This document shows positions 1-8,722 of a stretch of DNA of 64,000 bases, piece after piece. The position numbers were made by a program, and so were the translations under genes. The stretch's first letter is position 1. Each line of letters begins with the position of its first letter. Source of the DNA: Paracoccaceae bacterium (GTDB lineage Bacteria > Pseudomonadota > Alphaproteobacteria > Rhodobacterales > Rhodobacteraceae); the NCBI GenBank assembly GCA_019454225.1, contig CP075370.1, positions 858,001 to 922,000 of the forward strand, written 5' to 3'. The notes beneath the pieces are model-generated. The model had not been told where the DNA came from. It did no database searches and saw only the letters and a list, made by a program, of their open reading frames with translations.

Positions 1-156
1 TGCGCGGATGGGTGCCCCCGCGACTGCGGCGACCAGGGTGGCGCTCAGCGCGCCCAGCATCCAGGGCAGGGGCAGCGTCAGCCACCAGAAAACCGTCCCG
101 CCAAGGGCGCCAAGGGCAAGCGCCAGCAGGATCGAGGGCAGCGAGGAAACCGGCAT
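1..156 (-). CDS. AbrB-family membrane protein, N-terminal part (cut by window start)
   Basis: This is a 52-codon fragment that runs off the left edge, so only the N-terminus is visible. It begins at ATG 156 and encodes a hydrophobic stretch followed by LPLPWMLGALSATLVAA, which resembles the first repeat of the AbrB family of multi-spanning membrane proteins (PF05145). Members are sometimes called ammonia monooxygenase-like or AbrB regulators, but their biochemical role is unclear. The Trp-Met-Leu-Gly-Ala block after a Pro-rich turn is the main reason for the call. No clear ribosome-binding site lies upstream. With so little sequence another multi-pass membrane family cannot be fully excluded. 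Confidence 0.6.
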   Translation of the reverse strand, partial: MPVSSLPSILLALALGALGGTVFWWLTLPLPWMLGALSATLVAAVAGAPIRA

Positions 157-238
157 GGCCTCGTGCTAGCGGCCGATCCGGGCAGGGGCAAGCCCATGCT
201 GCGGCATTGCGATCATGGAGTGACAGCGGCGATGCCGA

Positions 239-256
239 ATCCCGCCGTTGCGGGAT
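239..256. other. Intergenic perfect hairpin
   Basis: A 7-bp perfect inverted repeat (ATCCCGC / GCGGGAT, 4-base loop) lies in the 284-base gap between the AbrB-like fragment and the end of frmA. No T-run follows on either strand. It may help end transcripts, but I cannot assign a function. I see no gene in 157-440. Confidence 0.35.
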
Positions 257-390
257 CGGGCTCAACGGCGCCCTGATACCGGCCACGCCCGGCAGGGCAC
301 GGCAGACCGGACCCAGGATGTGACACGCCCGGCCGCCGAAGCGGCGGCGGATCAGCACGAATCGCTGTGGGGCCACGGATCCTGCGGCGG

Positions 391-418
391 GCGCGCGCGA
401 TGCGAGGCATGCGCGCGC
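391..418 (-). terminator. GC hairpin downstream of frmA
   Basis: An almost perfect 12-bp stem (alternating GC arms plus ATGC/GCAT, one bulged G, 3-base loop) begins 22 bases beyond the frmA stop. There is no T-tract, so it is at most a weak or Rho-assisted terminator or an RNA-stabilising end. Confidence 0.35.
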
Positions 419-440
419 CTTCTGCCGACAAGGCCCTGGA

Positions 441-1571
<1,131 letters not shown>

Positions 1572-1729
1572 GGGGGAACCTCCCTGTGTTCTGGCGTGTT
1601 GTCGTTTCGTGCCGAAACTGCGGCGGATCGCGGCTTGTGTCCACCCCGCAACATCGGTTCCAAGGATCGGCGTCCGGCTCGCGTCGAATGAACGATGAGT
1701 ATCGAGACGCCAGCAACCCGGAGGTTTCC

Positions 1730-1996
1730 ATGCGCGCCCTGCTTGTTCTGACCGCCGTCCCCCTGATCGCGGCCTGCACCGTCGAACCGCCGCCCACCCC
1801 GGCGCCAGACGCCTGCGGGGCAGCCGCCCTCCAGGATCTGGTGGGGCAGCCCGCCTCGGCCCTTGCCGCCATGACGTTTGCTGCCCCGACCCGCGTGTTG
1901 CGGCCCGGTATGGCGGTGACCATGGACTATCGGGAGGACCGGCTCAACATCGAGATCAATGCGACCGAACGGGTCGCCCGCGTCTTCTGCGGCTGA
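1730..1996 (+). CDS. I78-family peptidase inhibitor-like lipoprotein
   Basis: This 88-residue exported protein starts at ATG 1730 behind GGAGGT; a longer upstream reading exists but lacks a site. The N-terminus is a short lipoprotein signal ([13 protein letters not shown]), so the mature protein should be lipidated at Cys16. The body follows the I78 inhibitor pattern (PF11720): [12 protein letters not shown], then an Arg-x-x-x-Pro-Gly element, then the conserved RLNIEI...R...FCG ending. Two Cys (near 28 and 87) could form the disulfide usual for the family. Known I78 proteins are proposed to inhibit serine proteases, but bacterial targets are mostly unknown. It is transcribed divergently from frmA and is probably monocistronic. 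Confidence 0.8.
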   Translation: MRALLVLTAVPLIAACTVEPPPTPAPDACGAAALQDLVGQPASALAAMTFAAPTRVLRPGMAVTMDYREDRLNIEINATERVARVFCG

Positions 1997-2031
1997 GAAG
2001 CGGGCGCCCGGCCACGGGCGCCCGAAGGCCG

Positions 2032-2475
2032 TCAGCGCTTGGCGCGGTATTCGGTGTGGCAGTCGCGGCAGGCGCCACCGACGGCGCCCATGCCGGCCTG
2101 CAGCGTCTCGACCGAGGTGACATCAAGCGCGGTCGCCGCCGCGTTGAGCGCCATGCCCCTGGCCTTGAAGTCCTCGAAGTTCGCCCAGACCTTGTCGACG
2201 ATCACCTCCGACATCGGATCATCGGCCTGAGTCTCGAACTTCGGGCCGATATCCGCCGATGCGGCCACCAGAGCCTCGCGTGCGGCACCGGCGGCGGCGG
2301 CGTCGAAGGGCGCCTTGCCGCCCGCCATGTCGCCCAGCGTCTTCACATTCATCCCGATGGTTCCCATCAGGTCCTGCCGGGCCTTCACGGTCGGGTCCTG
2401 CGTGCCGTCCTTGGCCATCGCAACGGTGGCGGCAAGGGCCATCGCTATGGCAAGTGTCTTGGTGGCGATCTTCAT
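2032..2475 (-). CDS. Cytochrome c' (four-helix-bundle c-type cytochrome)
   Basis: This is a 147-residue periplasmic haem protein. A signal peptide (about 1-21, cleaving after VAMA) is followed by a helical, alanine-rich domain and one haem attachment motif at the extreme C-terminus, CRDCH (Cys136, Cys139, His140), the arrangement of cytochrome c'/c556 (PF01322). In this family the haem often lacks a distal ligand and binds NO; roles in NO tolerance are known from Rhodobacter relatives. I chose ATG 2475 because it has AGAGGT upstream and begins the signal peptide; a longer frame to 2583 adds a non-signal-like extension. A cytochrome c556 is an alternative; the two cannot be separated by eye here. 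Confidence 0.85.
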   Translation of the reverse strand: MKIATKTLAIAMALAATVAMAKDGTQDPTVKARQDLMGTIGMNVKTLGDMAGGKAPFDAAAAGAAREALVAASADIGPKFETQADDPMSEVIVDKVWANFEDFKARGMALNAAATALDVTSVETLQAGMGAVGGACRDCHTEYRAKR

Positions 2476-2645
2476 AGCTACCTCTGCTGTTGCGCGCCGC
2501 GCGGGGCGCCTTTGCGGCATTGGGGCGCCGCTGCTTCGACCATAGCCCTGGCCCCGGGCTGCGAAAGTGACCATGTCGCACAACGGCGCCGTCTCACGCG
2601 AATGTCAGCGATCGGGCATGACCGATGACGGGGTCCTGCCTGCGG

Positions 2646-2674
2646 TTGCGGGGGGCGCAGGCAGGCCCTAGAAC
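2646..2674 (+). promoter_or_regulatory. Candidate sigma-70 promoter for the gpmI run
   Basis: TTGCGG (2646-2651) and TAGAAC (2669-2674) are separated by exactly 17 bases, 25 bases before the gpmI ATG. The fit to consensus is moderate. It would give a very short leader ahead of the AGGAG site of gpmI. Confidence 0.45.
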
Positions 2675-2698
2675 GGACGCGACCGGAAGGAGACCGCC

Positions 2699-4219
2699 AT
2701 GACCGCGCCGCGCCCTGTCGTTCTGTGCATCCTCGACGGCTGGGGCGTTTCACCCGACACCACTGCAAATGCCCCGGCGTTGGCACGCACCCCGGCATTT
2801 GATTCGCTGATGGCGACATGCCCGCATTCCACGCTGATCACGCATGGTCCCGATGTCGGGCTGCCGACCGGGCAGATGGGAAACTCCGAAGTTGGCCACA
2901 CCAACATCGGGGCCGGGCGCGTGGTGGCGATGGATCTGGGCGCCATCGACCTTGCGGTCGAAACCGGTGCGTTCCGGCGCAACGGTGCGCTTGAGGATTT
3001 CATCGCGGCGCTGCGCGCCAGCGGCGGCTGCGCGCATCTGGTCGGTGTCGTGTCCGATGGCGGGGTGCATGGCCACATCCGCCATCTGGTCGAGGCCGCC
3101 CGTGCGATCACGGCGCAGGGTGTGCCGGTCTGGGTACACGCCATCACCGACGGGCGCGATGTGCCACCCTCCTCTGCCCCGGGCTACATGGCCGACCTGT
3201 TGCGGGCGCTGCCCGTCGGGGCGCGGGTCGCCACGGTGATCGGCCGCTACTGGGCGATGGACCGCGACAACCGCTGGGACCGCGTGCAGCGCGCCTTTGC
3301 CGCCTTGGTGCGCGGGCAGGGTGCGGCCGCATCCGGCGCGATGGACGCCGTCGCTGCGGCCCACATCCGGGGCGAGACGGATGAATTCATCGCGCCCACG
3401 GTCATCGCGGGCTACGCCGGCGCGCGGGATGGTGACGGGATGTTCTGCCTGAACTTCCGCGCGGATCGTGCGCGAGAGATCCTTTCGGCGCTCGGCGATC
3501 CCGTGTTTGACAGTTTCGACGCCGGGCGCCGCCCGGTCTGGGCCGGGATGTTGGGGATGGTGGACTATTCCACCGCGCACAACCGCTTCATGACCACCGC
3601 CTATCCCAAGCAGGACATCCGCAACACGCTGGGTGAATGGGTGGCTGCGCACGGCCTGCGCCAGTTCCGGCTGGCCGAGACCGAGAAGTACCCCCATGTC
3701 ACGTTCTTTCTGAACGGCGGGCGCGAGGAACCCTTCCCCGGCGAGGAACGGCACATGGCGCCCAGCCCCAAGGTCGCGACCTATGACCTGCAACCCGAGA
3801 TGAACGCGGCCGAGGTCAGCGATCATCTGGTCGCAGCCATTGGGCAGGGCTACGATATGATCGTCGTGAACTACGCCAACCCCGACATGGTGGGCCATAC
3901 CGGCAGCCTGCCTGCCGCGATTGCCGCCTGCGAGGCGGTGGATGCCGGACTTGGCCGCGCCGTCGCGGCGCTTCGCGCCGCAGGGGGGGCGATGGTCGTC
4001 TGCGCCGACCATGGCAATTGCGAGATGATGGTCGATCCCGTCTCTGGCGGACCGCATACCGCGCATACCACGAACCCGGTGCCGGTGATCCTGACGGGTG
4101 GCCCGCCCGGTGCCACGCTGCGCCCGGGTCGGCTGGCCGATCTGGCGCCCACGCTGCTGGCGCTGCTGGGGCTGCCGCAACCCCCGGAGATGACAGGACG
4201 GAGCCTTATCCTTTCATGA
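2699..4219 (+). CDS. gpmI: 2,3-bisphosphoglycerate-independent phosphoglycerate mutase
   Basis: This 506-residue enzyme interconverts 3- and 2-phosphoglycerate in glycolysis/gluconeogenesis and uses two divalent metal ions, usually Mn. The alkaline-phosphatase-like fold is recognised by Asp13 in CILDGWG, the phosphoserine nucleophile Ser63 in GNSEVGHTNIGAGR, and the metal-binding DHGNCE near residue 440. Length matches the family. The start has AAGGAG 8 bases upstream. Its stop overlaps the next start as ATGA, making it the first gene of a coupled run with an EnvC-like protein, CtpA and, after 4 bases, RppH. That order puts a glycolytic gene directly ahead of cell-wall hydrolysis factors. Confidence 0.97.
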   Translation: MTAPRPVVLCILDGWGVSPDTTANAPALARTPAFDSLMATCPHSTLITHGPDVGLPTGQMGNSEVGHTNIGAGRVVAMDLGAIDLAVETGAFRRNGALEDFIAALRASGGCAHLVGVVSDGGVHGHIRHLVEAARAITAQGVPVWVHAITDGRDVPPSSAPGYMADLLRALPVGARVATVIGRYWAMDRDNRWDRVQRAFAALVRGQGAAASGAMDAVAAAHIRGETDEFIAPTVIAGYAGARDGDGMFCLNFRADRAREILSALGDPVFDSFDAGRRPVWAGMLGMVDYSTAHNRFMTTAYPKQDIRNTLGEWVAAHGLRQFRLAETEKYPHVTFFLNGGREEPFPGEERHMAPSPKVATYDLQPEMNAAEVSDHLVAAIGQGYDMIVVNYANPDMVGHTGSLPAAIAACEAVDAGLGRAVAALRAAGGAMVVCADHGNCEMMVDPVSGGPHTAHTTNPVPVILTGGPPGATLRPGRLADLAPTLLALLGLPQPPEMTGRSLILS

Positions 4220-5346
4220 TCCGTGCAGCCCTTGCCACCCTGCTCCTGACACTGGTGCCGCAAGCGGCAGGTGCGCAGACGGTGGCGGAACAGGCGGCGC
4301 AGGCGGCGGCGGAGTTCCAGGAGGTGATCCGCGACCTCGACGCTGCCCAGGGTGCCCGCGACCGTGTCGCTGCGCTGACCCGGACCATAGGGGCCTACGA
4401 GGGTGGCCTTGCCGCCCTGCGCGAGGCGCTGCGTCAGGCCCGGCTGCGTGAAACGCAACTGACCCTTCGCCTTGATGCGGAATCCGCCCGGGTCGGCCAG
4501 CTTCTCGGGGTGCTCGCGCAACTGGAGGCGCAGCAGGGGCCCTTGCTGCTGCTGCATCCGGCCGGGCCGCTCGGCACCGTCCGCTCGGGGATGCTGCTGT
4601 CCGACGTCACGCCCGCGCTTCAGGCCGAGGTCGAGGATCTGCGAAGCGAACTGGCAGAACTGCAGGATCTGCGCACGTTGCAGACCGCCGCCGCCACCAC
4701 GCTTTCCGATGGTCTGGCCACGGTGCAGGAGGCGCGCATCGCGCTCAGCCAGGCGATCAGTGACCGCACCGCCCTGCCGCCGCCCATCACCGAGGACGCC
4801 GCCGCAATGGCGGCCCTGATCGCAGGGGCGGAAACGCTTGACGCCTTCGCCTCGGGGCTGCCTCCGCTGCCCGAAGGCGTGGCGCCCCTGCCGGATTTCG
4901 AGGCGCGCAGGGGCAGCCTGCCCCCGCCGGTGCGCGGCACGCTGCTGCGCCGCGCCGACGAGGCCGATGCGGCAGGGGTGCGCCGCCCCGGCCTGACGGT
5001 GGCCACCCGTGTTCAGGCGCTTGTCACGGCACCTTCCGCAGGCACGATCCGCTATCGTGGCCCGCTCAAGGACTACGGAAATGTGATGATCCTCGAGCCG
5101 GGCGGCGGCTATCTTCTGATACTCGCGGGGCTCGGATCGGTGTTCGGCGAAACCGGCGACGTGGTCGCCGAAGGCACGGCATTGGGCCTCATGGGCGGCG
5201 CGGATGCCGCCGGGCAGGATTTCGCCGGTGTCGAGGGCACTGGTGCGCGAGAAACGGAAACGCTTTATATCGAGATGCGACGCGGCACCCGGCCGGAAGA
5301 TCCGGCCCCATGGTTCGCCGACTGGGGAGATCAGGACCGACAATGA
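4216..5346 (+). CDS. envC: EnvC-like murein hydrolase activator (degenerate LytM/M23 domain)
   Basis: This 376-residue exported protein has a signal peptide (about 1-21, cut after AGA), then an Ala/Arg/Glu/Leu-rich coiled coil to about residue 235, and a C-terminal LytM (peptidase M23) domain. In active M23 enzymes zinc is held by His/Asp and an HxH motif. Here the matching segments read GNVMILEPGGGYLLIL and LYIEMRRG with no such His, so the domain should be inactive, as in EnvC. EnvC-type proteins sit in the periplasm and activate amidases at the division site; that role is inferred. Start and stop both overlap their neighbours as ATGA, so translation is coupled with gpmI and ctpA. Confidence 0.85.
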   Translation: MIRAALATLLLTLVPQAAGAQTVAEQAAQAAAEFQEVIRDLDAAQGARDRVAALTRTIGAYEGGLAALREALRQARLRETQLTLRLDAESARVGQLLGVLAQLEAQQGPLLLLHPAGPLGTVRSGMLLSDVTPALQAEVEDLRSELAELQDLRTLQTAAATTLSDGLATVQEARIALSQAISDRTALPPPITEDAAAMAALIAGAETLDAFASGLPPLPEGVAPLPDFEARRGSLPPPVRGTLLRRADEADAAGVRRPGLTVATRVQALVTAPSAGTIRYRGPLKDYGNVMILEPGGGYLLILAGLGSVFGETGDVVAEGTALGLMGGADAAGQDFAGVEGTGARETETLYIEMRRGTRPEDPAPWFADWGDQDRQ

Positions 5347-6689
5347 GAAAGTTCGTGATGGCCGCGCTTGGCGGCACTGTGGCCGGGGTCGTTCTGACCA
5401 CGCAGGTGGCAGGACCGCTGGTCGCGCAGGAGGCCAGGCGCAACAGCACGGTCTATGAACAGCTCGACCTGTTCGGCGACATCTTTGAACGCATCCGCAA
5501 CCAGTATGTCGAAGAGGTCGATACCGAAAAGCTGATCGAGGCCGCGATCAACGGGATGCTGACCTCGCTCGATCCGCATTCGTCCTACCTCGCGGCGGAC
5601 GATTTCCAGGACATGCGGGTGCAGACGCGAGGCGAGTTCGGTGGTCTTGGCATCGAGGTCACGCAGGAAGAGGGGTTCGTCAAGGTCGTGACGCCGATGG
5701 ACGATACCCCGGCGGCCGCGGCGGGGATCGAGCCGGGCGACTACATCACCCATGTGAACGGCGAATCCGTGCTGGGCCTGACGCTCGACTCGGCGGTCGA
5801 CATGATGCGCGGCCCGGTCGGGTCCGAGATCATCATCACCATCGTGCGGCAGGGCATCACCGAGCCTTTCGACGTGTCGATCATCCGCGACACGATCAAG
5901 CTGACGGCGGTGCGCACCCGCAGCGTGGGCGACACGGTGGTCCTGCGCGTGACCACCTTCAACGACCAGACCTTCCCCGGCCTTGAGTCCGGCCTGAAGA
6001 AGGAGGTCGAGGCACTGGGCGGCATCGACAAGGTGGCCGGCATCGTGCTGGACCTGCGGAACAACCCGGGCGGCCTACTGACCCAGGCCATCAAGGTGTC
6101 CGACGCCTTCCTCGACAAGGGCGAGATCACCTCGACCCGTGGCCGCAGCGCGGGCGATGGCGAGCGGTTCAACGCGACGCCGGGCGATCTGACCGGCGGC
6201 AAGCCGGTGGTCGTGCTGATCAACGGCGGTTCGGCTTCGGCCTCCGAAATCGTGGCCGGGGCGTTGCAGGACCACCGCCGCGCGATCGTCGTGGGGACCA
6301 AGAGCTTTGGCAAGGGATCGGTGCAGACGGTGATTCCGCTGCGCGGCGACGGTGCCATGCGGCTGACGACGGCGCGCTACTACACGCCCTCCGGCCGGTC
6401 GATCCAGGCGCTTGGCGTGGCGCCCGACATCATCGTTCAGCAACCGCCCCGCCCGCCCGCGGGCAGCGCCGAGGCCGAGGCTGCGGCGGCCCCGCGCGGC
6501 CGCACCGAGGCCGAACTGCGCGGCGCCCTGTCGAACGATTCGATGACCGAGGATGAGCGGATGCTGCTTGAGGCCGACCGCGCCCGCGCCGAGGAAACCG
6601 CCAAGCTGCGGGACGAGGACTATCAGCTGGCCTATGCGGTGGATATCATCAAGGGCCTCTCGGTCATGAACCAGAACGACCAGAAGTGA
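5343..6689 (+). CDS. ctpA: C-terminal processing serine protease CtpA (S41 family)
   Basis: This 448-residue periplasmic protease begins at ATG 5343, overlapping the preceding stop. An N-terminal signal/anchor (about 1-28) is followed by a helical cap, a PDZ domain (FGGLGIEV through [12 protein letters not shown], about 85-170) and the S41 catalytic domain. The catalytic Ser lies in [15 protein letters not shown] and the general-base Lys in [11 protein letters not shown], the Ser/Lys dyad of tail-specific proteases. Ctp enzymes trim or degrade envelope proteins, including murein endopeptidases, which fits linkage to the EnvC-like protein. A C-terminal tail of about 80 residues is charged and Ala-rich. 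Length is normal for the family. Confidence 0.95.
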   Translation: MRKFVMAALGGTVAGVVLTTQVAGPLVAQEARRNSTVYEQLDLFGDIFERIRNQYVEEVDTEKLIEAAINGMLTSLDPHSSYLAADDFQDMRVQTRGEFGGLGIEVTQEEGFVKVVTPMDDTPAAAAGIEPGDYITHVNGESVLGLTLDSAVDMMRGPVGSEIIITIVRQGITEPFDVSIIRDTIKLTAVRTRSVGDTVVLRVTTFNDQTFPGLESGLKKEVEALGGIDKVAGIVLDLRNNPGGLLTQAIKVSDAFLDKGEITSTRGRSAGDGERFNATPGDLTGGKPVVVLINGGSASASEIVAGALQDHRRAIVVGTKSFGKGSVQTVIPLRGDGAMRLTTARYYTPSGRSIQALGVAPDIIVQQPPRPPAGSAEAEAAAAPRGRTEAELRGALSNDSMTEDERMLLEADRARAEETAKLRDEDYQLAYAVDIIKGLSVMNQNDQK

Positions 6690-6693
6690 CGCG

Positions 6694-7182
6694 ATGACCG
6701 GCGCCGATGCGGCAGCGGGTCTGCCCTACCGCCCCTGCGTGGGGGTGGTTCTTGTGAACAAGGACGGTCTGATCTGGGCGGGGCAGCGGCTGGACAGCCC
6801 GCTGCCCGCCTGGCAGATGCCGCAAGGGGGCATCGACGAGGGCGAGAAGCCCGGCGCGGCCGCGCTGCGGGAACTGGGCGAGGAAACCGGCATCCCGAAA
6901 CGTCTGGTCAAGCGTCTGGACAAGATGAAGGGCTGGCTGACCTATGACCTGCCGCCCGAACTGCTGGGCAAGGTCTGGGGCGGCAAGTATCGCGGGCAGA
7001 AACAGAAGTGGGTTTGCTACCGGTTCCTGGGCGAGGATCACCAGATCCGGATCCAGACCGAACACCCGGAGTTCTCGGCCTGGGCCTGGGTCAGGGCCGA
7101 CGATCTGGTTTCAGGGATCGTGCCCTTCAAGCGCGCAGTCTATGAACAGGTGATCGCGGCGTTCCGGCCGCATCTGGCCTGA
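6694..7182 (+). CDS. rppH: RNA pyrophosphohydrolase (Nudix)
   Basis: This 162-residue Nudix hydrolase removes pyrophosphate from 5'-triphosphorylated RNA, opening transcripts to decay; it also acts on dinucleoside polyphosphates. The Nudix box is complete at residues 45-67: GGIDEGE...[11 protein letters not shown], with the REx2EE metal-binding Glu residues intact. RppH hallmarks are the N-terminal [11 protein letters not shown] and the later [13 protein letters not shown] segment. It starts 4 bases after the ctpA stop, so it is the last gene of the gpmI run. It converges on the amidohydrolase gene with an 8-base gap. Cytosolic. Confidence 0.95.
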   Translation: MTGADAAAGLPYRPCVGVVLVNKDGLIWAGQRLDSPLPAWQMPQGGIDEGEKPGAAALRELGEETGIPKRLVKRLDKMKGWLTYDLPPELLGKVWGGKYRGQKQKWVCYRFLGEDHQIRIQTEHPEFSAWAWVRADDLVSGIVPFKRAVYEQVIAAFRPHLA

Positions 7183-7190
7183 CGGGCCCG

Positions 7191-8054
7191 CTATTCGGCT
7201 GCCAGGGGTGCCGACAGGGCCGCACCCCCGCCCGCTATGTCGGCGGCGATGCCGGCGATGATCTGGCGGAACACGTCGAAGTCGGGGCGCTTTGCCACGC
7301 GGGCCTCGTCCATGTAGAGCGCGCGGTCGATCTCGACCTGCACGACGTGGCAGCCGCGCGAGGGGCGACCGTAGGCCTGGGCGATATGGGCGCCCGCAAA
7401 GGGGGCGTTGCGGGCCACCCGCAGCCCGGCCGACGCAAAGGCCGCCTCGATCCGGTCCATCTGGTCCCGCCCGGCGGCGGCGCCGAAACGGTCGCCCAGA
7501 ACCACCTCGGGGCGCGGCTGGCCGGGGCGGGCGTGGGCCTCGATCGCCTCGTGCGGCATGGAATGGCAGTCGACCAGCAGGGCCTGCCCGAAGCCGGCAA
7601 GCGCGCCGTCCAGCAGGCCCTTCAGCGCCGCGTGATAGGGGTGCCACACGCGGGCGATGCGCGCCTCGGCCTCGGCCCGGGGCAGGCGGCCACCATAGAT
7701 CGCGCGACCGTTGGCCACCACGCGCGGAATCACCCCGAGGCCCGAGGCGATGCGCGGGTTGTGGGCGGCGCGGCCCACCCCCTCGATCAGCGCCGGGTCA
7801 AGCTCGTCGGGGGCGCGGTTCAGGTCGATCCAGGCCCGGGGCATGCGGGCGGCCAGGAGCGGCGCGCCGAACGCCGGCACGTCGGCGAAAAGCTCGTCCA
7901 CGAAGGCATCTTCCGAGGATCGCAGGGTCAGCGGGTCAAGCTGGCTGCGGGACAGGAAATCATCCGGATAGTGGCGTCCGGAATGCGGCGAGGAGAACAC
8001 CGCGCAGGAGGTGCGCTGCCGGGGAAGATGAAGGGTGAAGGCCTCGTCCGTCAT
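7191..8054 (-). CDS. N-formylglutamate amidohydrolase family protein
   Basis: This 287-residue enzyme belongs to the N-formylglutamate amidohydrolase family (PF05013), whose founding member HutG frees formate and glutamate in one histidine-degradation route. The family start FSSPHSGRHYP supplies a His likely to bind metal; further motifs are LVDCHSMP and ...VVQVEIDRALYMDE near the C-terminus. I chose ATG 8054, which has CGGAG 6 bases upstream, over in-frame starts at 8075 and 8144. No hut genes are visible nearby, so the substrate may be another formyl or acyl amino acid. The gene is divergent from tRNA-Val. Confidence 0.88.
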   Translation of the reverse strand: MTDEAFTLHLPRQRTSCAVFSSPHSGRHYPDDFLSRSQLDPLTLRSSEDAFVDELFADVPAFGAPLLAARMPRAWIDLNRAPDELDPALIEGVGRAAHNPRIASGLGVIPRVVANGRAIYGGRLPRAEAEARIARVWHPYHAALKGLLDGALAGFGQALLVDCHSMPHEAIEAHARPGQPRPEVVLGDRFGAAAGRDQMDRIEAAFASAGLRVARNAPFAGAHIAQAYGRPSRGCHVVQVEIDRALYMDEARVAKRPDFDVFRQIIAGIAADIAGGGAALSAPLAAE

Positions 8055-8111
8055 GCGCGCTCCGCAGTCCTTCATCCCATATAGCGGTGTTTCGCGGGTT
8101 TCCAAAAGCTC

Positions 8112-8140
8112 TTGCGCGCCCCCGCGCAACCTTTTATAGC
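8112..8140 (+). promoter_or_regulatory. Promoter for tRNA-Val
   Basis: TTGCGC (8112-8117) and TATAGC (8135-8140) are 17 bases apart, a good sigma-70-type match for this GC-rich genome. Predicted transcription start is near 8147, about 58 bases before the mature tRNA. Confidence 0.6.
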
Positions 8141-8148
8141 CCACACGT

Positions 8149-8178
8149 CGACGCGGTTCCGCCCGCGTCGTTTTCTTT
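8149..8178 (+). terminator. Terminator-like hairpin in the tRNA-Val leader
   Basis: A perfect 8-bp stem (CGACGCGG / CCGCGTCG, 6-base loop) is followed at once by TTTTCTTT. It sits at the very 5' end of the predicted tRNA-Val transcript rather than after a gene, so it could attenuate the tRNA, act as a processing signal, or be fortuitous. Confidence 0.5.
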
Positions 8179-8204
8179 GGTGCGGGCGGGTCCGGGGTTG
8201 TCGT

Positions 8205-8279
8205 GGGCGGTTAGCTCAGCGGTAGAGCACTACGTTGACATCGTAGTGGCCACTGGTTCGATCCCAGTACCGCCCACCA
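8205..8279 (+). tRNA. tRNA-Val (GAC)
   Basis: The full cloverleaf is visible: acceptor arms GGGCGGT / ACCGCCC, D-arm with TTAGCTCAGCGGTAGAGC, anticodon stem CTACG / CGTAG enclosing TTGACAT (anticodon GAC at 8237-8239, reading GUC and GUU), and T-arm with GGTTCGATCCC. The discriminator A and CCA end are genome-encoded. Length is 75 bases including CCA. Confidence 0.97.
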
Positions 8280-8348
8280 TTCACCGCCGCCGCAAGGGGG
8301 CATCGGTTTCCATCTGGCGCGGTTGCGCCGCGAAGAAGGAGGGCAGAC

Positions 8349-8474
8349 ATGAAAGTCGCCAACTCGCTCCGCTCGCTGAAGACGCGTCACCGCGATTGCC
8401 AGGTCGTGCGCCGCAAGGGCCGCGTCTATGTGATCAACAAGACGCAGAAGCGCTACAAGGCCCGCCAGGGCTGA
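8349..8474 (+). CDS. rpmJ: 50S ribosomal protein L36 (YkgO type)
   Basis: This 41-residue basic protein is component L36 of the large ribosomal subunit. The core pattern [17 protein letters not shown] followed by [13 protein letters not shown] is diagnostic. It has a single Cys, not the four zinc ligands of the C+ form, and carries the extra C-terminal KRYKARQG of the zinc-independent YkgO/RpmJ2 type that is the usual L36 of alphaproteobacteria. GAAGGAGGGC precedes the ATG. The gene stands alone, 69 bases after tRNA-Val with no obvious terminator between, so it may share that transcript. A strong terminator follows it. Confidence 0.97.
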   Translation: MKVANSLRSLKTRHRDCQVVRRKGRVYVINKTQKRYKARQG

Positions 8475-8501
8475 GTGCCGTCTTTCCGCGAGGGACAGAA
8501 C

Positions 8502-8533
8502 AGGCCGCCACCGGGATACCGGGGCGGCCTTTT
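8502..8533 (+). terminator. Intrinsic terminator of rpmJ
   Basis: Arms AGGCCGCC (8502-8509) and GGCGGCCT (8523-8530) enclose a 13-base loop and lead into TTTT, 28 bases after the L36 stop. It has the standard form of a Rho-independent terminator. Confidence 0.85.
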
Positions 8534-8550
8534 CGATGGCTGCGCGCCGG

Positions 8551-8600
8551 GGCGTCCCACCGTGGGACATTTTTTTGTTCCAATGAAAGCAATGGGTTGA
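8551..8600 (+). promoter_or_regulatory. Palindrome-plus-GGGTTGA element, copy A
   Basis: GTCCCA-CCG-TGGGAC (8554-8568) is followed by a T-run, then exactly 25 bases later by GGGTTGA (8594-8600), which continues into a TTGACC -35-like box. The same arrangement and strand occur at 37422-37472. It lies between the converging rpmJ and AhpD-like genes, so no protein gene is downstream on this strand. The palindrome plus T-run could also be read as a second small terminator. Confidence 0.45.
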
Positions 8601-8722
8601 CCCTTGCATCTTTACCTTTCGGTAAGGATTCGGTCTCCTGCTTCGGCCTGTCACGGGGTGCCGAGGGCCCGCCCGGCAGCAAGGACCGGCCCGACCTGAC
8701 GCCCTGACCTTCGCCCGGCGAC

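Noticed and set aside
1586-1729. Upstream extension of the I78-type gene to 1586
   Set aside because: The added 48 residues are not signal-like and destroy the lipoprotein N-terminus, while ATG 1730 has an ideal ribosome site.
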